Origin: Candidatus Promineifilum breve
Lineage (GTDB): Bacteria; Chloroflexota; Anaerolineae; Promineifilales; Promineifilaceae
Reading direction: 5' to 3'
Assembly: GCF_900066015.1 (NCBI RefSeq)
Contig: NZ_LN890656.1
Coordinates: 868,001 to 932,000 of the forward strand
DNA length: 64,000 nucleotides
The position numbers and the translations under genes are program-made. The stretch's first letter is position 1. The number at the start of each line of letters is the position of its first letter. Under the pieces are notes generated by a model. That model was given only the letters and a program-made list of their open reading frames with translations. It made no database searches and was not told where the DNA came from. This document shows positions 57,158-64,000 of the stretch, piece after piece.

Positions 57158-60100
57158 CTAGAAGTTGACCGCCCCGGGCGTGCCGCCGGCTTCGTTGCTG
57201 GGCGACCAGTTGCCCGCGTCGCCGTTATCCAGCGCCGGATCATCCAGCGCCAGCGACGACCCCGTGCCGTCCGGTTCCGTGGGCCAGGCCCCGCTGTCGC
57301 CATAGGTCACGCTATCGACCGTCTGGCCGCGGCTGTTCAGCAGCTCCAGCGTCTCGCCGTCGTCGGCCAGATCGCCGCTCGTCCATTGCCGCCACGTCGG
57401 CTGCCCGGTGGCGTCGGCGGCGATGACCACGTACGCGCCCGCGGCCAGCGTCGTGCCCGCCGGGAAGGTGTACTCCACCCCCACCAGCGTGAAGTTGCCC
57501 AGGACGACGGCCGCCGCGCCACTGTTGACCAGTTCGATGAACTCGATGCCCACCGTGGGGGTGATCACCGGGTTATAGTGGATCTCGTTGATGACCACGG
57601 GCAGGGCCGGGAAGTTGGCCGCGCCGGGCGTGCCGCCCACCAGGTCACTGGCCGCCCAGTGGGCCGGGTTGCTGTTATTCTGCGCCGGGTCGAGCAGCGA
57701 CAGGGACGGCCCGCTGCCATCCGGCCCCGCCGGCCAGTCGCCATCGTCGTCGTAGGCCACGCTGTCCACCGTCTGAGCATACGCATCGAACAGGGCCACT
57801 GTCTCGCCGTCATCATCCAGCGCGCCACTCGTCCATTGCCGCCAGGTCGGCTGGCCGCTGTTGTCGGCGGCGATGACCAGGTAGGCCCCGGCGGCCAGAT
57901 TCGTGCCGGTCGGGAAGGTGTACTCCACGCCGCTGAGGGTGAAGCCATCCAGCGCCACCGGGTCGGGGCCGTTGTTCACCAGTTCGATGAACTCACTGCC
58001 GCTCGCCGGGTTGTAGTGAATCTCGTTGATGACCACCGCCGGTACAGGCGGCAGGGGCGGGAAGTTGACCGCGCCGGGTGAGCCGCCATTCTGCCGGCTC
58101 TTGGCCCAGTTGGCCGCGTTGCTGTTGTTGAGCGCCGGGTCGAGCAGCGACAGGGACGGCCCGCTGCCATCCGGCTCCGTCGGCCAGTCGCCATCGTCGT
58201 CGTAGGCCACGGTATCGACCGTCTGGCCGTAGCCGTCGAGCAGGGCCACCGTCTCGCCGTCGTCGTGCAGCGCGCCGCTCGTCCATTGCAGCCACGCCGG
58301 CTGGCCGCTGTTGTCGGCGGCGATGACCAGGTACGCGCCCGCGGCCAGATTCGTGCCGGCCGGGAAGGTGTACTCCACGCCACTCAGGGTGAAGCCGTCG
58401 AGCGCCACCGGGTCGGGGCCGTCATTCACCAGTTCGATGAACTCCGCGCCGCTCGCCGGGTTGTAGTGGATCTCGTTGATGACCACCGCCGGTACGGGCG
58501 GCAGGGGCGGGAAGTTGACCGCGCCGGGCGAGCCGCCATTCTGCCGGCTCTTGGCCCAGTTGGCCGCGTTGCTGTTGTTGAGCGCCGGGTCGAGCAGCGA
58601 CAGGGACGGCCCGCTGCCATCCGGCTCCGTCGGCCAGTCGCCGCCATCGTCGTAGGCCACGGTATCGACCGTCTGGCCGTAGCCGTCGAGCAGGGCCACC
58701 GTCTCGCCGTCGTCGTGCAGCGCGCCGCTCGTCCATTGCAGCCACGCCGGCTGGCCGCTGTTGTCGGCGGCGATGACCAGGTACGCGCCCGCGGCCAGAT
58801 TCGTGCCGGTCGGGAAGGTGTACTCCACGCCACTGAGGGTGAAGCCATCCAGCGCCACCGGGTCGGGGCCGTCGTTCACCAGTTCGATGAACTCCGCGCC
58901 GCTCGCCGGGTTGTAGTGAATCTCGTTGATCACCACCGCCGGTACGGGCGGCAGGGGCGGGAAGTTGACCGCGCCAGGCGAGCCGCCATTCTGCCGGCTC
59001 TTGGCCCAGTTGGCCGCGTTGCTGTTGTTGAGCGCCGGGTCGAGCAGCGACAGGGACGGCCCGCTGCCATCCGGCTCCGTCGGCCAGTCGCCGCCGTCGT
59101 CGTAGGTCACGGTATCGACCGTCTGGCCGTAGCCGTCAAGCAGGGCCACCGTCTCGCCATCGTCGTGCAGCGCGCCACTCGTCCATTGCAGCCAGGTCGG
59201 CTGGCCGCTGTTGTCGGCGGCGATGACCAGGTAGGCCCCGGCGGCCAGATTCGTGCCGGTCGGGAAGGTGTACTCCACGCCGCTCAGGGTGAAGCCGGCC
59301 AGCGCCACTGTATCCGGGCCGTCATTCACCAGTTCGATGAACTCCGCGCCGCTCGCCGGGTTGTAGTGAATCTCGTTGATCACCACCGCCGGTACAGGCG
59401 GCAGGGGCGGGAAGTTGACCGCGCCGGGCGAGCCGCCATTCTGCCGGCTGGCTGCCCAATTGGTCGCCACGGTGTTATCCAGCGCCGGATCGAGCAGGGA
59501 GAGCGACGGCCCGGTGGCGGTCGTGGTCGGCCAGGGCGCGGCCACGCCGTAGTTCACCGTGTCGGCCACGTTGCCGAACGGGTCGGAAACCGTGAGCAAC
59601 TCGCCGCTGCCGCTGAGGCCGCCGCTGAAGTCGAACACCTGATAGCCGTGGCCGCTGTAGGTGGACGGGGTGTCGGCCACAACGATGTACTCGCCGGCGG
59701 CAATCGACGACCCGGCCGGGAAGGTGAAGGTGACGCCGAACAGCGTATAGCCGCTCAGGTCAATCGGGCCGCTCCCGGTGTTAACCAGTTCCAGGTACTC
59801 ATACGTATCATCGTTCAACGGCGCGGGCGACGAGTGGTGCACTTCGTTGATGACGATGGGCAGCGGCGGGAAGTTGACCGCGCCGGGCGTGCCGCCACTC
59901 TGGCGGCTGGCGCCCCAGTTGGCCGGGTTGCTGTTTTCCAGGGCCAGGCGGCCGAGGGCCAGCGACGGGCCAAGCCCATCGGGCGCGGCCGGCCACGGCG
60001 CGGCGTCGTCGTAGCTGACGGTATCGACCGTCTGATTGTCGCCATCGAGCAGGGCCACCGTCTCGCCGTCGTCGCTCAGGTCGCCGCTCGTCCATTCCAG

Positions 60101-62986
60101 CCAGCCCGGCTGGCCGCTGTTGTCGGCGGCGATGACCAGGTAGGCCCCGGCGGCCAGATTCGTGCCCGTCGGGAAGGTGTAGTCGATGCCGCTGAAGGTG
60201 AAGCCGGCCAGCGCCACCGTATCGGGGCCGTTGTTCACCAGTTCGATGAACTCACTGCCGCTCGCCGGGTTGTAGTGAATCTCATTGATGACCACCGGCG
60301 GGACGGGCGGCAGCGGCGGGAAGTTGACCGCGCCGGGCGAGCCGCCAAGCTGCCGGCTGGCCGCCCAATTCGTCGCCACGGTGTTATCGAGCGCCGGATC
60401 GAGCAGCGACAGGCTGAGGTTGGTGGCGTTGGTGTTGCCCGGCCAGGGCGCGGCCGTGCCGTAGCTCACGCTGTCGGACGGCTGATTGAAGGTGTCGAAG
60501 ATGGTGATCGTCTCGCCGCTGCCGCTGAGGCCGCCGTCGAAGTCGAACACCTGATAGCCGTGGCCGGTGTAGTTGGCCGGCGTATCGGCCACGATGATGT
60601 ATTCGCCGGGGGCAATCGACGACCCGGCCGGGAAGGTGAAGGTGACGCCGAAGATGGTGAAACCGCTCAGATTGACGGCCGTGCTGCCGGGGTTATAGAT
60701 CTCCAGGAACTCGTAGGCGTTATCGTCCACCGGCGTATGGTGCAGTTCGTTGATGACCAGATTGGGCGCGGCGGGCGGCGGCGGCTCGGCCTCGAAGACG
60801 GCCCGCAGCGTCAGATTGGCGGTGAAGGGCAAGCTGAGGGCGGCCGTGTTATACGTCGTGCCCGGCCCCACCACTTCCCAATGGCTGAAATCGTCCCCCT
60901 GGCCGGGGATGGCGAGGTAATTGATGGGGATGTTGCGGAAGTGAGGGCCGCTATAGCCGTCGCTCACCTCGGCCCCGGCCACCAGCACCTTGCCGTCGCC
61001 CACGATGTCGATGGTCAGGGTGGAATCGGGGTTGCCGCCCAGCCGGCTGCGCAGATGGTTGCGCGAATTGGTGACCCGCGCCAGGGCCACGGTGCGCAAC
61101 TCCTGCACCTCGGCCTCCCAGGCGGCCACGTTGGCCGGCTTGCCCCAACGGGCGGTCTGGGCCGCCATCTCCGGGCGGATGCCGGCGGCCATGCTGTCGA
61201 GCAGGCTGTTGATGCGCGCCGCGCTGAGGGTCGTGTTCAGATGGGCCGCGTAGCGCTGGGAGAACTCGTAGCGGTAGGTGGTATTATCCCACAGCTTCTT
61301 GGCGATGAAGCCCATCGGGTTGCCGGTCGAGAAGCCGTAGGCGAACATATCCTTGTTGGCGTTTCTGACGAAGAACGAAAAATCGAGATCGTGCATCGCC
61401 CAGCGCCAGCGGTAGGCGGTGCCGTAATCGTCCCAATAGCGCACGTTGTTGCGCCCCCAGTCGGTGTTGGCCGAAAAGGTCTCGATGATCAGGTAGTTCA
61501 TGAACTCGTCCACGTCCATGCGCTCGCGCACCTGGGCGTAGGCCGCACTCTGCGTGATGTTGACCGCTTTTATAAAGTTGTAGAAATCGCGGAAGGCCAC
61601 GTCGGTGCCGTTCATGACGCGGAAGTTCTTTTCCAGAAAGTCGAACTGATCCTCCTCGAGACCGTAGTTGTTCTCGACGTAATCCTCGTCCATCTTCTCG
61701 CGCAACTCGTAGAGGCCCCAATATTGGCCGTTGAGGTAGACGACGGCCGGGCGATAGGCCTGGCGGTCCACGTCCATGCGGCCGCGGGCCAGCGTCTGGG
61801 CGAACGAGTCGCGCAGATAGGCGTGGTAGTTGTCGTTGCCGCCGTTGCGCAGGATGAGCCGGCTATAGCTGGTCATGGGCTTGTCGCCGGGGAAGAAGGC
61901 GTAATCCATGTCGTTGTCGCCGTAGAGCTTCTTGGGCTTGATCTCCAGCGACTTCTGCGGGAAGTTGCGGGTGCAGTTGCCGGAAATCTCCAGCCCCACT
62001 TCCTGATTGACGCGCGGTGTGCCGTTGATCTCGTAGAACTCGATGGACGCCGGGCGCTCCCACTTGCGGTGCCAGTTGGCCGTGCCCCGGCAGTCGGCCA
62101 CGCCATTGCTGCCGCGCACGTAGATGCCCATGTAGTTGTCCCACAAGTTGGGCGGGTCGGTGACCACGGAGACGATGGGCAGGTTGGTGGGGATGTTGAC
62201 CAGATAGGTCTGGGTGGCCGTGGGGCTGACCATCTTGCCCGCCACCCAGGCCCGCGCCCGCAGCACGGTGCTGCCGTTGACGGCGATGGGGCCGCTATAG
62301 AGGGGCGAAGTGGCCTTGGGCCGCGAGCCGTCGGTGGTATAGCGGATGGTCGCCCCGCTGTCGGGCGAGCTGAGGCTGACGCTGGTTCCACCACTGCGCG
62401 GGCCGCCGGGCACGGAGAATTGCGGCCGGGCGGCGAAGGATGACGGGTTGTTGTTGGCGTAGGCCGGCGACGTGTTGGCCCCGCCGAAGGTCGGCTGATC
62501 GTAGAAGGCCCACGCGCCGCCGCCGTCGGGCGTGCGGCCATAGGACACATCGGGCGATTGCGCCCCGAAGGTGACCTGATCGATGAGCGCGCCGCTGGGG
62601 TTGCGCAGCGTCAACTGGCCGCCGTCCATGTCCATTTGAAACAACATGTGGGCGCCGCTGTTCTTCTCGTCGGCCCAGATGATGGCCCGGCCGTTGGCGG
62701 GCAGGTTCAGGCCGGTCTTGACCGTGCCGTTCAGGGTCACCGTCTCGCCGGCGGGCAGGAAGGAGAGCTTGTAATTATTGAGATTGATGTTGCTGCCGGT
62801 CGTGTTGCGCAGCTCAATCCAGCCGGAGTAATTGACGTAATCGGCATCGAGGGTCGTGCCGGTGTTGCCGACGAGGATTTCGTTGATCAGGATGGCCGGC
62901 GTTTGGGCACGGCCACCGCGGGCGAAAACCGCCAGGCAGACGAATAACAGGAGCACCACGAACAGAGCGCGACGTGAACGAGTCAT
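57158..62986 (-). CDS. Secreted CotH-kinase/lamin-tail giant
   Basis: 1,942 residues from ATG at 62986 (GGAGG 9 nt upstream). Signal peptide 1-26 (RRALFVVLLLFVCLAVF). Lamin-tail domain (LTD) about 28-150 (ILINEILVGNTG); chitobiase C-terminal-like domain about 195-245 (GATIRYTTDGSRPKATSPLY); CotH kinase about 265-640, with QEVGLEISGNCTRNFPQKSL, YLNGQYWGLYELREKMDED and HDLDFSF as the nucleotide/metal site; then a linker and eight LTDs (740-1942; hallmark VVINEIHYNPASGSEFIELV). CotH proteins phosphorylate secreted or spore-coat proteins. LTDs may bind ligands or the cell surface. Four LTDs are almost identical. No membrane anchor or sorting signal is seen. Confidence 0.9.
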   Translation of the reverse strand: MTRSRRALFVVLLLFVCLAVFARGGRAQTPAILINEILVGNTGTTLDADYVNYSGWIELRNTTGSNINLNNYKLSFLPAGETVTLNGTVKTGLNLPANGRAIIWADEKNSGAHMLFQMDMDGGQLTLRNPSGALIDQVTFGAQSPDVSYGRTPDGGGAWAFYDQPTFGGANTSPAYANNNPSSFAARPQFSVPGGPRSGGTSVSLSSPDSGATIRYTTDGSRPKATSPLYSGPIAVNGSTVLRARAWVAGKMVSPTATQTYLVNIPTNLPIVSVVTDPPNLWDNYMGIYVRGSNGVADCRGTANWHRKWERPASIEFYEINGTPRVNQEVGLEISGNCTRNFPQKSLEIKPKKLYGDNDMDYAFFPGDKPMTSYSRLILRNGGNDNYHAYLRDSFAQTLARGRMDVDRQAYRPAVVYLNGQYWGLYELREKMDEDYVENNYGLEEDQFDFLEKNFRVMNGTDVAFRDFYNFIKAVNITQSAAYAQVRERMDVDEFMNYLIIETFSANTDWGRNNVRYWDDYGTAYRWRWAMHDLDFSFFVRNANKDMFAYGFSTGNPMGFIAKKLWDNTTYRYEFSQRYAAHLNTTLSAARINSLLDSMAAGIRPEMAAQTARWGKPANVAAWEAEVQELRTVALARVTNSRNHLRSRLGGNPDSTLTIDIVGDGKVLVAGAEVSDGYSGPHFRNIPINYLAIPGQGDDFSHWEVVGPGTTYNTAALSLPFTANLTLRAVFEAEPPPPAAPNLVINELHHTPVDDNAYEFLEIYNPGSTAVNLSGFTIFGVTFTFPAGSSIAPGEYIIVADTPANYTGHGYQVFDFDGGLSGSGETITIFDTFNQPSDSVSYGTAAPWPGNTNATNLSLSLLDPALDNTVATNWAASRQLGGSPGAVNFPPLPPVPPVVINEIHYNPASGSEFIELVNNGPDTVALAGFTFSGIDYTFPTGTNLAAGAYLVIAADNSGQPGWLEWTSGDLSDDGETVALLDGDNQTVDTVSYDDAAPWPAAPDGLGPSLALGRLALENSNPANWGASRQSGGTPGAVNFPPLPIVINEVHHSSPAPLNDDTYEYLELVNTGSGPIDLSGYTLFGVTFTFPAGSSIAAGEYIVVADTPSTYSGHGYQVFDFSGGLSGSGELLTVSDPFGNVADTVNYGVAAPWPTTTATGPSLSLLDPALDNTVATNWAASRQNGGSPGAVNFPPLPPVPAVVINEIHYNPASGAEFIELVNDGPDTVALAGFTLSGVEYTFPTGTNLAAGAYLVIAADNSGQPTWLQWTSGALHDDGETVALLDGYGQTVDTVTYDDGGDWPTEPDGSGPSLSLLDPALNNSNAANWAKSRQNGGSPGAVNFPPLPPVPAVVINEIHYNPASGAEFIELVNDGPDPVALDGFTLSGVEYTFPTGTNLAAGAYLVIAADNSGQPAWLQWTSGALHDDGETVALLDGYGQTVDTVAYDDGGDWPTEPDGSGPSLSLLDPALNNSNAANWAKSRQNGGSPGAVNFPPLPPVPAVVINEIHYNPASGAEFIELVNDGPDPVALDGFTLSGVEYTFPAGTNLAAGAYLVIAADNSGQPAWLQWTSGALHDDGETVALLDGYGQTVDTVAYDDDGDWPTEPDGSGPSLSLLDPALNNSNAANWAKSRQNGGSPGAVNFPPLPPVPAVVINEIHYNPASGSEFIELVNNGPDPVALDGFTLSGVEYTFPTGTNLAAGAYLVIAADNSGQPTWRQWTSGALDDDGETVALFDAYAQTVDSVAYDDDGDWPAGPDGSGPSLSLLDPAQNNSNPAHWAASDLVGGTPGAANFPALPVVINEIHYNPVITPTVGIEFIELVNSGAAAVVLGNFTLVGVEYTFPAGTTLAAGAYVVIAADATGQPTWRQWTSGDLADDGETLELLNSRGQTVDSVTYGDSGAWPTEPDGTGSSLALDDPALDNGDAGNWSPSNEAGGTPGAVNF
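57580..59840. repeat. 450-bp tandem LTD-coding repeats
   Basis: The marker CACCGCCGGTACRGGCGGCA recurs at about 58034, 58484, 58934 and 59384, exactly 450 bp apart. Four copies are nearly identical, with older divergent copies on either side. Strong identity points to recent duplication and probable copy-number variation. Confidence 0.9.
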
Positions 62987-63134
62987 CTTCCAATACCTCC
63001 CGATGGTAAAACAGCGTCCGGCCGAGGCCAAAACGGCCACACAAATAAAGGCGGGGCCGCGCTCCGGGCAACAAGGAGCGCGCCATCTTCATCGTAGCGG
63101 GTCAAGCTTACGGCTGGAGTTAAGGTGGACGAAC

Positions 63135-63171
63135 AAAAAACCGAGTTTCCGGGAAGAAACTCGGTTTTTTT
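63135..63171. terminator. Bidirectional terminator hairpin
   Basis: AAAAAACCGAGTTTC (63135-63149), CGGGAA loop, GAAACTCGGTTTTTT (63156-63170), with A and T runs on either side. It lies 150 bp upstream of the CotH gene start; the region 62987-63134 holds its leader. Confidence 0.75.
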
Positions 63172-63261
63172 GGGGGAGAAGCGGCTGAGCGCTGCCGGAT
63201 GGGGGAGAGGGAGGGGGACTCCCCTATCCGGCCGGCGCTGCGTACCGGTTGTTGTTTAGAT

Positions 63262-63294
63262 AAAAACCGAGTTTTCAAGAAAAAACTCGGTTTT
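63262..63294 (-). terminator. Terminator hairpin after the HtrA gene
   Basis: AAAACCGAGTTTT and AAAACTCGGTTTT share the stem ACCGAGTTT with the hairpin at 63135. On the minus strand it follows the protease stop by 7 nt. The region 63172-63261 between them shows no gene. Confidence 0.75.
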
Positions 63295-63300
63295 CAGGTG

Positions 63301-64000
63301 TTACGGCGCTTGCTCGAATTCGCTCTGCGGCACGGCCGCCGGGCGCTCGCCCAGCGTCAGGCTCAGGGTCTGCGGCTGGCCGTCGCGCAGGATGGTCAGC
63401 GTCACCGTCTGGCCCACCTGCGTGTTCTGCACGATGTAGCCCAGCAGGTCATCGAACTCGACCACGGTCAGGCTGTCGATGCCGGTGATGATGTCGGCCC
63501 CGCTGTTGGTGGCCGCGTCCAGGCCGCGCAGGCCGGCCGTCGCCGCCGGGCCGCCGGTCGTCACTTCGCTGACCAGCACACCGCGGGTCTCGCGCGGCAG
63601 CCCCAGCTCTTCGGCCGCGTCGGGCGACAGCGTGCCGCCGGCGATGCCCAGCCACGGGTAGCTGACTTCGCCGCTGGTGCGCAACTGGCCGATGATGACC
63701 TTGACCACGTTCGACGGCACGGCGAAGCCCACGCCGCTATTGGCCCGCACCGGCGACTCGATGGCCGTGTTGACGCCGATGACCTCGCCCGACATGGTCA
63801 GCAGCGGCCCGCCGGAGTTGCCGGGGTTGATGGCCGCGTCGGTCTGCACCACGTTGGGCACCTGATAGTTGGTGGCAATGCCCAGTTCCTCGACCGGCAT
63901 CTGCCGGTTCAGACCACTGACGATGCCCGTGGTCAGCGAATTGGACAGGCCAAACGGCGCGCCGATGGCGATGACGCTCTGGCCCACTTGCAGGGCGTCG
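63301..64000 (-). CDS. HtrA/DegP-type serine protease with PDZ domain, 5' part cut by window edge
   Basis: The last 233 codons of the gene are seen. The nucleophile block [20 protein letters not shown] and the upstream [20 protein letters not shown] are those of trypsin-like HtrA proteases; catalytic His and Asp lie beyond the edge. One PDZ domain follows ([48 protein letters not shown]). Likely a membrane-anchored or exported quality-control protease. A terminator hairpin follows at once. Confidence 0.95.
   Translation of the reverse strand, partial: DALQVGQSVIAIGAPFGLSNSLTTGIVSGLNRQMPVEELGIATNYQVPNVVQTDAAINPGNSGGPLLTMSGEVIGVNTAIESPVRANSGVGFAVPSNVVKVIIGQLRTSGEVSYPWLGIAGGTLSPDAAEELGLPRETRGVLVSEVTTGGPAATAGLRGLDAATNSGADIITGIDSLTVVEFDDLLGYIVQNTQVGQTVTLTILRDGQPQTLSLTLGERPAAVPQSEFEQAP

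Noticed and set aside
58265-62443. A 1,392-codon open frame on the plus strand, antisense to the CotH gene
   Set aside because: Same reason: composition artefact opposite a well supported gene with recognisable kinase and LTD domains.

Overview
The window is high-GC bacterial DNA and looks like a member of the Chloroflexota (Anaerolineae/Caldilineae type). The reasons are indirect: large secreted beta-helix, lamin-tail and beta-propeller proteins, one of which ends in FLPVVSR; several STAND NTPases with TPR arrays; DUF4058 and DUF4342 proteins; orphan and paired toxin-antitoxin genes; and a very high load of short palindromic intergenic repeats. No rRNA, tRNA, CRISPR array or intact insertion sequence was seen. 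Both window edges cut genes: a beta-helix protein at the left and an HtrA-type protease at the right.

Layout. 1-2.4 kb: truncated secreted beta-helix gene and a VapBC module whose toxin is frameshifted. 2.4-6.7 kb: a possible DNA-transaction locus with a small basic protein, an ExeA/MuB-like AAA ATPase, a regulatory region with near-consensus promoters and a structured RNA gene, and a 583-residue protein riddled with repeats. 6.7-12.4 kb: metallo-beta-lactamase-fold hydrolase, orphan YgiT/MqsA zinc protein, lipoprotein alpha/beta hydrolase, a Phd-VapC pair and a membrane protein. 12.5-20.3 kb: secreted CSLREA/beta-helix protein, RpiB-like isomerase, TRIC channel, MscS channel, secreted propeller-like protein. 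20.8-24.6 kb: two overlapping GT39-type membrane glycosyltransferase genes. 24.9-28.8 kb: DUF4058 protein, two small unknowns, a radical-SAM/HhH DNA-repair-type protein, DUF3565. 29.2-36 kb: NB-ARC/TPR protein, DUF6504, NHL-repeat protein, two DUF4342 proteins. 36.8-47.1 kb: a secreted beta-helix giant of about 2,265 residues and a second NB-ARC/TPR protein. 47.1-51.6 kb: tandem 188-bp repeats, PQQ-type sugar dehydrogenase, EamA transporter, cupin. 52-57 kb: fasciclin, VOC protein, SARP-like STAND regulator, DUF4160-DUF2442 pair. 57.2-64 kb: CotH-kinase/lamin-tail giant and HtrA.

The dominant theme is the repeats. At least a dozen families of short, mostly palindromic elements (called A to Q here) fill nearly every intergenic gap. 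They are often nested inside one another, and many copies lie in frame inside protein-coding genes, including a well conserved radical-SAM enzyme, two glycosyltransferases and all three STAND ATPases. Several genes take their last codons and stop from such elements. This is the most unusual property of the window. The second is the compact promoter-RNA-terminator unit beside the AAA ATPase gene.

Family key. A: 7-bp unit ACGAATT/ACGAATG. B: GGTGCTAGG. C: CAGTGGGCAGT/GGTCAGTG. D: GGGGAGCAGG. E: GGTGGCGAGTGGC. F: CACGGATTT/CACAGATTT. G: CACAGAGAGCAC. H and I: GGGGAGAGGG. J: GATTGCGATAGC. K: AACCGGCTTTAGCCGG plus GCGGGTTTGAACCCGC. L: GGCAACCGGGA plus GGCGAGGCGGCGGCG. M: GGAACTGGAAGTTCC. N: GTGCAACCCACT. 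O: GTAGGGGCG...GCCCCTAC. P: ACGCAAAGACGCG. Q: GATGAAGGATGAAGG.
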